Assembly: GCA_037042185.1 (NCBI GenBank)
Contig: JAXQJY010000032.1
Coordinates: forward strand, 1,364,001 to 1,428,000
Direction of reading: 5' to 3'
DNA: 64,000 nucleotides
Origin: Sordariomycetes sp. S80-01Y
Lineage: Eukaryota; Ascomycota; Sordariomycetes
The number at the start of each line of letters is the position of its first letter. Position 1 is the first letter of the stretch. The notes beneath the pieces were generated by a model. It saw only the letters and a program-made list of their open reading frames with translations. It ran no database searches and had not been told where the DNA came from. Both the position numbers and the translations under genes were made by a program. Positions 10,159 to 19,892 of this stretch are shown here, piece by piece.

Positions 10159-12111
10159 ATGTCTTCACACGACCGTCGCGGGTCGACGTCCGCAACGACG
10201 GACATGGGCAGTAACATGGGCAGCACTACTCAAGGCTCCTCAACGCTCTACTCGACAGACCCGGAGGTGGTGCCGTCGACCGATCCGCAATGGCTGCCCT
10301 CTCCGGATGCAGATGGCGAGAAGTTCGCCGTGGCCAAGGAGGTTGATCCCACCACCCTGCCGCAGCCAGCGTCGATGCAGGTAAATACCGACCCCAGGAG
10401 CTATCCTCAAGTCGTCGGTGGAGAGTACGATCAAGATCCGAAGAGTTTCCCCCAGGCCTTGGGGTTCAATGGCATGGGAGACACGGGCGAGGACGGGTAT
10501 AAGGGGTTCGCGGCCGTGAGCCCTGATGGAACCACTACGAATAGTCCTGGCGGCGCTGGAGGCGCAGATCCGAGTGCAGCTAGCGCAGCATCACCGAGGA
10601 GGAAATGGTATAAGAGGAAGAGGATTGTGGGCCTGATTATCCTCGTCGCACTCATCATCATCGGACTTGTCATCGGCCTGAGTGTTGCGCTCACGCAAGG
10701 CAATGGAGGCAACGGCGGCGCCGATAGCAATGACAACAACGGCAACGATGGCGGCACCAGCCAGGGCTCGCCAAGCACTGGAGATGGCTCGGACGGCGTC
10801 TCCTGCACAGGTGGTCTCTGCCCTCCGATCCTGACCACCCAAGCCCACGACTCCCGTCTGCACATATTCGCGCGGACTCCCGCCAACGAGATCACCCTCC
10901 TGACCCACGACGGCGACAGCTTCTCGCGCGAGTGGACTAGCCTAAACGATTCCTCGGTCGGAAACATCGTCTCCCAGCCCTCGTCCATCTCGTGGGATGA
11001 AGACGGCGAGGACACCCCGAGGCTGGACGTGTTCGTCGTGAGTTCCGACTCGGGCGCTGTTCTCTCACGGCACAGGATCGGCGAGGACGGGGCTTGGGGC
11101 GACTGGGAGGAGCTGGGCAACGGAGCTGGCAGCGCGGTCGTGGCCTGTCGACCCAGGGATGATAGGATTGACCTGTTTGCCCTGGATTCGGAGAGCTGGA
11201 ACATCACGCACAACTACTGGCAGCCCAACGAAAGCCAGGAAGCCAGAAGGAAGAGACAGAGCGAGCCTGACGAGGACGAGCCGGACGAGGATGAACCTGA
11301 TGAGAATGAGCCGGATGAGGACGAGAGCCCTAGCAACCCCACGTCTGCGAACCCAACACCGGCCGACCCATCGCCTACCAACCCTCCAGGCCCAGGGGGC
11401 GACGCCAACTCTCCCGGCTCATGGCGCTTCACGGACAACGCAGCCTGGGGAGCCATATCCCCCGGCATGGGCCCGGCCGCCTCGGCGCCAGGCGTCTGCT
11501 GCCGCGACTCGACCGTCTTCACCGACCTCGTCTGGTACACACGCTCAGACGGCCGTCTCATGCACGCACAGTACAACCGCGACGGCAGCGGCGCGTGGTC
11601 CACCCCCCGGTCCGTGGGCGGCAACTTCATCGGGTCGCCCGTCGTCCACGCCACCTCGGACGACCCGGAGCGCTTCGACTTCTTCGGCGTGCAGGCCGAC
11701 CACGAGCTGTACACCTTCACGTGGAGGAGCAGCCGCTCCAGCGCCGACGGGGACTACAGCAACCTGAGCAGCCTCGGGGGCAGCATCGCCGGGCAGCCGT
11801 CCGTGGTCAGCGTCGCCGAGGGCGTGTACGACGTCGTGGCCCTGTCGACGGGCGGCACCGTCGTCCACCAGCACTACGACGGCTCCGCCTGGCGGGACGA
11901 CTGGGAGGACCTCGACGTCAAGGCCATGAGCGCGCCCCAGGTCGTCGAGTTCGACGACGCCGTGTGGATCTTCAGCGTCAACGCCGACGGGCAGCTGCAG
12001 GCTTCCAGCATGGACGGCAGTGACGCCCGGTCGACCTGGAGGGGGCAGCTGAGGACGGAGAACTTGGGCGGCGATATCGAGCTGGACTTCCTGCTGGCCG
12101 AGGATCCCTGA
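10159..12111 (+). CDS. Type II membrane protein with fucose-lectin-like beta-propeller ectodomain
   Basis: A 650-residue intronless gene. Residues 1-153 are a hydrophilic, Pro/Ser-rich presumed cytosolic tail. A basic anchor (RRKWYKRKR) precedes one transmembrane helix at about residues 155-175 (IVGLIILVALIIIGLVIGLS). A Gly/Asn-rich linker follows. The ectodomain has recurrent blade-like strands such as LHIFARTPANEITLL, RLDVFVVSSDSGAVL, GDWEELG, RFDFFGVQADHELYTF and VWIFSVNADGQLQASS, resembling the fungal fucose-specific lectin fold (AAL type). The propeller is interrupted by an acidic insert of repeated DEP units (near 11260-11325), then a Pro/Thr linker. GC content is visibly higher over the second half. 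A carbohydrate-binding surface role is inferred from fold resemblance only; sugar-contact residues were not verified. Confidence 0.82.
   Translation: MSSHDRRGSTSATTDMGSNMGSTTQGSSTLYSTDPEVVPSTDPQWLPSPDADGEKFAVAKEVDPTTLPQPASMQVNTDPRSYPQVVGGEYDQDPKSFPQALGFNGMGDTGEDGYKGFAAVSPDGTTTNSPGGAGGADPSAASAASPRRKWYKRKRIVGLIILVALIIIGLVIGLSVALTQGNGGNGGADSNDNNGNDGGTSQGSPSTGDGSDGVSCTGGLCPPILTTQAHDSRLHIFARTPANEITLLTHDGDSFSREWTSLNDSSVGNIVSQPSSISWDEDGEDTPRLDVFVVSSDSGAVLSRHRIGEDGAWGDWEELGNGAGSAVVACRPRDDRIDLFALDSESWNITHNYWQPNESQEARRKRQSEPDEDEPDEDEPDENEPDEDESPSNPTSANPTPADPSPTNPPGPGGDANSPGSWRFTDNAAWGAISPGMGPAASAPGVCCRDSTVFTDLVWYTRSDGRLMHAQYNRDGSGAWSTPRSVGGNFIGSPVVHATSDDPERFDFFGVQADHELYTFTWRSSRSSADGDYSNLSSLGGSIAGQPSVVSVAEGVYDVVALSTGGTVVHQHYDGSAWRDDWEDLDVKAMSAPQVVEFDDAVWIFSVNADGQLQASSMDGSDARSTWRGQLRTENLGGDIELDFLLAEDP
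11261..11325 (+). repeat. In-frame acidic DEP repeat tract inside the lectin-like gene
   Basis: Short imperfect tandem units (GAGCC-GGACGAGGAC type, 15 bases each) encode repeated DEPDE and NEPDE pentapeptides. The tract sits between two halves of the propeller-like domain and is followed by a Pro-rich linker. Such tracts often vary in length between strains. Confidence 0.75.
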
Positions 12112-12533
12112 CGAGGGAGGCCATGATGACTGATGAAACTTTGTATATTTCCTGAATACCATTTATGTCAGTTTATGAAGAGCAACAAGATTCCAATGCG
12201 TGTACTCTCCGTGCTGTGTAGAGTCGACTCGCTGGCGTATACAATCCGCAAGATGTCGTATAAAGGCGTTCACGGGAGATGCGTGGTCGGAGCGCTTGTG
12301 AGCTTTGAATAATCTAGTATCATTGCGCAACAAAAGAACCCATATACGCATTCAAAACTACCATCTGATGCAATGCTACACATACAATCATCCATCTTGC
12401 AAGCCCCCCCACTCATCGTCTTGTGGTATAACCAACTTCTCTTTCCATAATGTATCTCGCGTGTCTCCGAGCTATAGGCGGGTGGTTTGTGTAGGTGTAG
12501 GTGTCGTGTCGGCGGAGGTGTGGTGGGGGGTGA
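12112..12533. other. Convergent 3' flanks of lectin-like and idh1 genes
   Basis: A 422-base interval between two convergent stop codons. It is AT-richer than its neighbours, as expected for 3' UTRs, and ends in a G-rich stretch (about 12480-12530) just beyond the idh1 stop. No gene is seen. Confidence 0.5.
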
Positions 12534-13817
12534 TTAGACGGTCTCCATCTTGTCGAGGATGGCGCGGGTGAACTCGTGGGTCGTGGACTCGCCGCCCATG
12601 TCGCGGGTGCGGTACTTGCCCTCGGCGATGACGGCGTAGATGGCCTTGGAGATGCGGTTGGCGTGGTCGTCGAGGCCGAGGTGGCGAAGCAGCATGGTAC
12701 CGGACAGAAGCATAGCAGTGGGGTTGGCCTGGTCCTTGCCCTTGATGTCGAGACCGACGTGGCGGCAGCCGGGCTCGAAGACAGCGACCTCGCGGCCCAT
12801 GTTGCAGCCCGGAACGATGCCGGGACCGCCGACGAGCGCGGCACCGATGTTGGAGAGGATGCCTCCGTACAGGTTAGGCATGACCATGACGTCGAACTGC
12901 TGGGGCCTGGAGACGGCCTGCATGGAGGCGTTGTCGACGATCATGTCGTTGGCCTCAAGGGTAGGGTACTCCTTGGCGGTGTTGTGGAAGGTGGATCGGA
13001 AGAGACCGTCGGCCAACTTCATGATGTTGGCCTTGTGGATGCAGGTGACCTTGCTGCGGCCGTTGGCCAGGGCGAAGGCAAATGCGAACTTGGCAATGCG
13101 CTCCGACTTGGCCTTGGTGATGATCTTGAGAGACTCGACCACGCCGTCCACGCTCTGGTGCTCGAGGCCAGAGTACTCTCCCTCGGTGTTCTCACGGATG
13201 ATGCACAGATCCACGTCGCGGTGGCGGGTGGCGTATCCGGGGATGTTCTTGATCAAGCTGATGGAGGCGTAGATGTCGAGCTCCTGACGCATGGCAACAT
13301 TGAAGGACTGGTGACCGGACCGGCTGATGGGCGTGTGAAGGATACCCTTGAGACCGAGCTTGTTGCGCTTGAGCGAAGCAACGGACTCGCGGAAGGCGGC
13401 CTCGGTGCGGCCGGCATCCTCGATACCGGAGACGGCGACCTGCTCCCACTCGATGGGGACATTGTCGGCCTTGAAGACAGTCTTGACGCTCTCGGTGACC
13501 TCGCCTCCAATACCGTCACCGGGGATCAGGCTGACGGTGTACTTGCCGCCGAACTTGGCGGGCTTGAAGATGTCGGACTGGACGGTAGCAAAGCCGCGGG
13601 CGGCGACGGGCTGCTGGGCGGCAGCGCAGCGCAGGGCCTGAGGGGAGGAGATACGTCAGCAAAAGTTTCTCAATTGATATTGACACGGGCTGTGCGACAG
13701 GCGCGTGCCGTGGCATCACCACGGGCGGCCGTCGTAGTCCCCGCGTCCAGCACGTGAAATCATCCACCGGGCGTCATCACTCACCTGCGCCGTCCGAACC
13801 GATCCACGCGACAGCAT
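12534..13817 (-). CDS. idh1: Isocitrate dehydrogenase [NAD] subunit 1, mitochondrial
   Basis: This is the regulatory subunit of the NAD-dependent isocitrate dehydrogenase of the TCA cycle, in the mitochondrial matrix. Two exons: 13785-13817 (11 codons, MLSRGSVRTAQ) and 12534-13637, joined in phase 0 across a 147-nt intron with GTGAGT and CCCTCAG ends. The product is 378 residues, normal for the family. The first 30 or so residues are a targeting peptide rich in Arg and Ala (AARGFATVQSD). Family blocks include VSLIPGDGIGGEVTESV, LCIIRENTEGEYSGLEHQ, FDVMVMPNLYGGILSNIGA and ANPTAMLLSGTMLLRHLG. The catalytic partner (IDH2) is not in the window. A long antisense frame over this gene is a codon-bias shadow. 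Confidence 0.96.
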
Positions 13818-14584
13818 CTTGAGGATTGGGATTGACTGGGATCGAGGGAGAGAGAGAGGGAGACAAGTCAGGCCGGCCGTGAGGAGGTGGTCGTGGAAAA
13901 AAAGGTTAAGGGAAAACACGCAGGACACAATGGGATTGGAGAAAAAGATCTTGGAGCAAATCCCGCAGAGACGGAGAAGCTCGAAACGAATTGGCCCGAT
14001 GGAAGGCTGCCACTGGCAGTGGCCACTGGCAGTGGCCCAGTCCCGGTGACGGTGAATCGTGCCTTCCTTTGCCGAGCGCCTGCCTCGCAAAAATGCCAAG
14101 AGTGGGAACAAATGCGGCGCTGCTCGGCCTAAGAGTCGCTCTCCGCGCCAAATCCGCGCCTTGCTCCGAGCCCAATCCGAGCGCGTCTAGCCACGACAGG
14201 CTTAGCGTCGGTCGGATTCCAGAATAACCCCATCGCGCCCGATGATAACCTCTGTTGACTTGAGCAACACGACTCCTTTTTGGATGCATTTTATCATGAT
14301 ACAAAGAGTGTTGGCGGCCTTGTTCCCCAATGATAATCAACATATCTAGTCACTGCTGTGTTCTGGGACAAGAGAAGCCTTCGACGGCATCTTTGCATTC
14401 ATTCACGCCGTGTAATAACAGTAGGTAGTGCGCCCCTGGGTGTCCATAATCACCCGCGTCAAGCAAACATCACCAGAACTCCGGTCCGTCGTACCTGACC
14501 GACACTCCGCCATTTACCCTGCATGTCCCTCGTTGCCATCGTATATACTGGCTCTTCAGCGTTGAGGCCCTCGCAGAAGCCTCA
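13818..14584. promoter_or_regulatory. idh1 upstream region with tandem palindromes
   Basis: The interval holds the idh1 promoter and the 3' flank of the kinase gene. It contains a GA-rich tract just upstream of the idh1 ATG (about 13840-13865) and a pair of abutting 13-bp palindromes at 14010-14035. No coding frame is credible. Confidence 0.55.
14010..14035. repeat. Two abutting copies of a 13-bp palindrome
   Basis: CCACTGGCAGTGG occurs at 14010-14022 and is repeated exactly at 14023-14035. Each copy is a perfect inverted repeat around a central G. The pair lies about 195-220 bp upstream of the idh1 start codon. It could be a dimeric transcription-factor site or a hairpin-forming element. 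A related, degenerate string is seen near 28581. Confidence 0.85.
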
Positions 14585-16630
14585 TTATGCCACAGTCTCC
14601 TCTTCATCCAGGGGCTCTACCCGAACCAGTATCTCCTCCAACAACCCCTCTAGGAAGCTGCCGACGTCTCTCCCCATCCCAACTGGCTCAGCCTTGTCGT
14701 AGTGATCGATTTCCTTGCAGACGTGCGCTAGCTTGAAGACTAACTTCCTTACACGCTCATGCGCTGCCTCGGCCCGTTGTTGCTCTGGGGACTGCATCTG
14801 GCCCGCATTGCAGAGTTGCTGGACACGAATTTGACGACGTTTGAGAGCTTCTTCGAGCGCTGGGAACATCACGTCGTTCAAGGCATCTAGCTCGCCGTTC
14901 GCGTTGGCGGGTGCCGGAGAAGGAAACGAAGTCGGTGCTGCGGATACGTCTGGTACGGGCAAAGGCTTCTGTGTCACTGTCGAATGCGGCGCTGGAGAAG
15001 GCTGTGATGGCTCGGACGGGGTGCGGTTCTGCGTTGGTGTTCCGCCCCTGTATGGCGGTATCTCCGGTAGTACCATAGGCGACATTCTCCCGCTTGGCTG
15101 TCGCGACTGTGGTTGATGTGGCGGAGGTGTTGGCCTTTCCGGGGTGGCCGTTTGCGGTGTGCCTTCAGTCAAGTTCAGATTCATCATGCCCATATCACGC
15201 TGGAGCTGTGCTTGAAGCTCCCTATCGTAGTCAGGCGACGGCTGGGGTATCGAAGGGAGGTTCCTCTGAGCTCGCGGTGTCTCCAGAGTGTTATCTCGTG
15301 ATTTCATCGGGCTGGCTGGCAAGGGAACCTTTGTAGGAGACGCTGGTGGTTGCAGATGTGCCTGACTGGCGGCGACAGGCTTCCGCTGTGGACTGGATTG
15401 CCGTGAGGTCCCAGTATTGGACGCCTTGAGTGTATCGTTAGGGAAAGCGAAGTCCCTCGTCGAGGACACCTTCGTTGGGCTTCCAGCTCTTGCGTTGGTG
15501 GCATTTTCGTCCATCGCATTGAGACCCGGTCTGTTAACGATACCACCCCTGTCGCCAACCAGCTTGACGGTCCCAAAATCCCACATATCCTCATTAACTT
15601 TTTGCGGTTGCACTTGAGGTCGATCATGGTAGCTGTCATAATCGTTGTCGTCCTCTCCCTTGTGCGTAGCCGCCCACCGCGTGTGTCTTTCAATCAGCTC
15701 CGTCAGGTACGTTGTCTTCTTTGCCTTTCTGATAAATGGGTGTCGAAGCAAGTCCTTGGACGTTGGCCGTTCTTTCGGGTCGCGCTGCAGGCAAAGCTCT
15801 ATGAAGTCTTTGAACGCCTTTGTGAAGTTTCCTTCTAACCTCGGCGGAGGATTCTTAGGGATGAGGAAGAGGACCTTCATGGGGTGGATGTCCGCATAGG
15901 GTGGCTCGCCGTTGGCCAGCTCCAGGGCGGTGATTCCCAACGACCAGATATCTGCCTTGTGATCATAGCCAGATTGTTTGATGACCTCTGGAGCCATCCA
16001 GAACGGCGTGCCGACAAAGGTGTTCTTCTTCGTCATCGTCGCGCTCAACTGCCCGCTGACCCCAAAATCTGCCAGCTTGACCTGTCCACTGCTCGTCAAA
16101 AGCACATTTGCAGCCTTGATGTCGCGGTGTAGCTTCTTGTCGCTATGCAGGTAGTCTAATCCCAGAAGCAGCTCGCGCACAATGATGGCAATGTAGTCCT
16201 CGCCAATGTGGCCAGGCTTCATCAGGTCAGCGCAGCTGCCACCCGAGCAGAACTCCATGACAATCCATAGCTCGGCGCCGCGGGCGTAGGAGCCGTGGTA
16301 TTTGGTCACATAGGGGGATTGGAGTTCTGATAGAATGGCGATCTCTTGGATGATATCCTCGACCTCGTCTTCTGCGCTCTCGATGTCTATGACTTTGATG
16401 GCAACGGCTTGGCCGGTTCGCTTATCGACCCTGCGGGTGTCAGCTCGAGCTCACAGTCACGCGGTTGTGGCAGATTTACCCCTTGTAGACTTTTCCAAAG
16501 CTGCCTCCTCCTGGGGGAAAGTCAGATCGAGCTCAAACTCGCCGTACAAGAACAGGACAAACGCACCAATGCAATACTCTTTGGAGTACAGCTGTTGAGG
16601 ATCCAGCACCTCGTTGTCACTGTCCGCCAT
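14585..16630 (-). CDS. Ste20-family germinal-centre kinase (MST/Sid1/Sps1-like)
   Basis: A serine/threonine kinase of the GCK group; fungal members act in the septation initiation and morphogenesis (MOR/RAM) networks. Three exons: 16567-16630, 16480-16510 and 14585-16430, all with GT-AG junctions that keep frame, giving 646 residues. The kinase domain is at the extreme N-terminus: glycine loop GGGSFGKVYKG (residues 22-32), catalytic Lys44 in VAIKVID, HRDIKAANVLL (from residue 133), DFG near 153, activation segment KKNTFVGTPFWMAPEV. The C-terminal half is Pro/Ser-rich and ends in a short helical region (RKLVFKLAHVCKEIDHYDKA). The very short 31-nt second exon is notable but encodes the glycine loop, so it is required. 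Which GCK paralogue it is (MST-1, SID-1 or POD-6 type of Neurospora) cannot be settled by eye. Confidence 0.93.
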
Positions 16631-17398
16631 TGTATGCCTTTCCCGCGTCTGGTCGTACCAAAAATTCGTTTGTATGTTCGTTTATCGCGGAGCCATTCGT
16701 TTCGTATCGTCGTCTCGATCGTGAGGGCCTGCTTGGCAGACTTATCGTGGATTCGTAACGCAGGGCTGATGTCGGCGGTGAACCCCACCAAGAAACCAGA
16801 GTGCAGGTCTCGGATCTGGGGCAGCTGACAAGGCACGATGCGATCGAAATGACACGTCGCTGACCACCGAAAAGAAGAGAGGAAGACAGACAAGCAAGAT
16901 TGTTGCTGACTGAAGAAACGATATGCGAGTAGAGGTAATGTTTACAATAAAGGGAAACATCGCCGGCCTGAAGAGGGCCGTGTTTTGGGTCGCGGGCAGG
17001 TGTGACGAGATCCAATCAATTGCTGGGGGAGCTCAGTGGGGGGCAACCACTGCCACCAGCGCAGGTAGGCAGCGGGGGCCCTTGGCTGGAGGTGGTGTTG
17101 GTCTGCCCGCCCCTGGCAACCAAAGTAAACAATGATTATCCTTACCTCCAAGCAGCAGATGATCAGTCAAGTTCATCATGGTAAAATGCTCCGTAGTACT
17201 CATGTCTAAAGCTACCTAATGCTATGAACCCGCCAGCTAAGGTTCGATTCGGCCCCTAACGCCCTACGGCCAAGTTGACCGCCTTCACTCTGATGCCACC
17301 GAGTCCCGAGGTATTTCATGATGTGCTCCCAAAATCGCGTCCTCTAGTAAGCTTGATTATTCGAGGTCTAGTAATCAACATCTGCTTCTGATGACCCC
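16631..17398. other. Intergenic: kinase promoter and UBX gene 3' flank
   Basis: No credible coding frame. Several short frames exist on both strands without recognisable content. A string close to a Pol III B box (near 17240) was examined and not supported as a tRNA. Confidence 0.45.
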
Positions 17399-19035
17399 TC
17401 AATCCTCGACGAACTCGATCATGACGGTTCCCTGCTTCAGGCCCGTCTCTTCGATCGTAGCCTCAAGACTCTCAATCAGGTCCTGTCCCTGAGGCATCTT
17501 CTTCAGCTCGAATTCAACACCTTCCTTTCCGTCCAGGGGCGCGGCCTTGAGCCACTCGTATATGCGCCGAATAGGGTCATGTAGGTTGAACCTGCGGATA
17601 ACACGTCCTGACGGGTGCCGGAACTGGATCCGGGTTGTCGTCGCAGGATTGTTTTCGGGCTCCTCTTGAGGGTTCGTGCTGGAGATTTTGGCCCAAGCGC
17701 TCTGCTCTGTCGCAGCCTCGGGCGCTTTGCCTTTTTCTTCGGCATCTAGCGTCTGCGACCGTGTGAGGGAGTCAGGGTCGTGAAGGTTCGGTGTTGACGA
17801 AGATCCGCTGTCGTTGGCACCACCCGTCATGCTGTTCTTTAACGCCATTTCCAACATCTCATCCTCCGTCATGCGGTCGACGTCGACGACTTGCGGTTTC
17901 TTTGCCTCAGCCTTCGCCACTGGGTTCTTTTTGTTGGCCTCAAGGCTATATCGGTCAAGAAACTCGGCGATTTCGGCGTGGAAGGTTGGAGCAGATGGGA
18001 AAGGACGCCCACTCCATACTTTTACCTGCTCGCCGGTTCGCGGGTCGATGATCGACACGTGAGGATAGTTGTCCGGGTTCTCGTGACCTTGACCTGGAAA
18101 GTAGAACGTGATGAACTCCTCCGCATCGTGATAGTCCTTGTCGTACTGGAGAAAGATGAAGTGCTCGCGCACAAGGCTCTTCACTGCCTCATCCTTCCAG
18201 ATATCGCGGTTGATGGCTTGGCAGTTGAAGTCGCTCATGTCCTGCAAATTGACCATGATCCACTTCTTCTCATCCTTGCCAGTCATCCGTACCTCGTCCC
18301 AGCTTAGACCTTTCTCCATCAAATCGTAGGGAGGTCTGAAGAGATCAGCCAGACGCCTAGCATGGCCTCCATCCTCTCCAGAGCCAGCAGTCGCAGGGCT
18401 GGAGTTGTCTGCCCAAACCGACTGCGAGAAGGGACCGCCGGCTCGGCCTACAGTGGTCAGATCCGCATGTATCGGGCACCATGGCGGCACTCACCTTGAT
18501 TTCGCCTCCGACGTAATTGTTGGAGAATGGCAGAGTGCGCAGCACTATCATCATCGTCGGGTCCCCAGCTCGGGTCGGGCGCAACCAGTGTCTCTGTAGT
18601 CCGCCCAATAGGTGCTCGCACGCCATCCTCTCCCAAAGCATCGCCCCGAGATCCTGAGCCCTGATCTTGATACATCTCTTCCTGTAGCTTCCTTGCCATA
18701 GCAGCATCCTCATCCTCCTGAGCCGCATTCGCCGCTCTTTCTACTGCTGCTCTGTCCTCTTCACTATCGTCGTCGACCTGCATCGCATCATCATCATCGT
18801 CGCTATCGATATGAATTATGCCTCGGGAGTCTTGTCGTCCAGCGCTTCGGGAGGCAGGGGCGCTCGGCTGCGCTGTAGGACCCGGGGCTTGGATGCTAGA
18901 AACCAGTTCGGGGTTCTCGAAGAAGAGGGTGATAGCTTGGTTGGGGTCATTGCCTGTGAGCTGCAAGAATCCCTTGGCAACTTCGGTGCTGGCATCAGTG
19001 ACCGCGCAGAACTGCGCAATAGCCTCCTCTTCCAT
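17399..19035 (-). CDS. ubx5: UBA-UAS-UIM-UBX domain protein (Ubx5/UBXN7 type)
   Basis: Proteins of this type link ubiquitinated substrates to the Cdc48/p97 segregase. Two exons: 18495-19035 and 17399-18447, joined across a 47-nt intron (GTGAGT to CTGTAG) in phase 1, giving 529 residues. Residues 1-45 form a UBA-like domain (FCAVTDASTEVAKGFLQLTG). Acidic and UIM-like helices follow (DAAMARKLQEEMYQ). A UAS thioredoxin-like domain spans about 213-335 (LADLFRPPYD, KKWIMVNLQDMSDFNCQ, NRDIWKDEAVKSLV). A UIM lies near 370 (TEDEMLEMALKNSM). The C-terminal UBX domain covers about 440-529 (RIQFRHPSGRVIRRFNL). The start was set at the ATG of MEEEAIAQF; upstream in-frame codons look like leader. It lies next to ecm29 on the same strand. 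Confidence 0.93.
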
Positions 19036-19892
19036 GGCCAAGTTGTCTATCCTGGAGCAATCCGAGTTCGACTTGGAGGTTTGGAGGTTTGGAGGTTTGA
19101 CGTGGATACGAGGTCTCGTTTTGGTGACAGAACGTGTGGGCACAGAGAAGTGTCTTCTATTTCTCAGTGTTTTGGAAGGTAGGAAGAGTTTGGATGGTGC
19201 TCTGGCTCCGGCGCGTAAATGTGGTGGTTCTCGAGTCTGCCCCGCCGCCACTAGATGAGCTGCTAAGGCTTGCCGTGGAGTTCGGTGAGCAGTGAACGGC
19301 AAACTTATCGGGACCTCGCTATAGGTAAATGATACGTAGAACCCAAAGGAAGGCAAGATTCAGGCGAATAAAACGTGGTGTGAGGAGAAGCCGAAGAAAG
19401 GATGTTGAGATTGAATAGAGCAGCCGCTGCCGATCACTGGTCTTGCAGGGCTCCAGCAGGCAACTCAAGTGACGTCGCCGGCTGCGAACAGCGTCGGAAG
19501 ATTGATGACGCGACTTGGTCTCTCGGCCTACCCTATAGCTAAGATAGTTGGGCCCCCAACGAACAAAGTACTAAAGCAAGCCCCTTACTTACTTTGGACA
19601 TTATTAAAGTGTCTGGACCAACATAGCCCTAGCGAATAGCACTAACTCGTCGATAGTTACTAGGCTTGCCTTGGAATTAGTAAATAATCTTTGACCATGT
19701 CGAACAGCAATAGGGGCATGCCTCATTTCGTCTCGGAATCAAGCGTCCCACGTCACACAACTTGCAAATCACAAAAAGCGCAGACAATGCCAACGTGGAA
19801 TGAAGGTTCAAAATGACGGTCTCATATCGTAACTGCGGTTCGCATCTCAGTGCTTTACCATCTAATAAATCTTTTTTTTGCCTACGGATGCA
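19036..19892. other. Intergenic: UBX gene promoter and ecm29 3' flank
   Basis: An 857-base interval. The left part is the UBX gene leader. The right part (19520-19890) is AT-richer and carries no coding frame. Nothing else is recognised. Confidence 0.45.

Noticed and set aside
12576-13757. 393-codon plus-strand frame over idh1
   Set aside because: It is the antisense shadow of a GC-rich, codon-biased gene; the minus strand is clearly idh1.
17230-17260. B-box-like string GGTTCGATTCG
   Set aside because: No matching A box, acceptor stem or anticodon arm around it.
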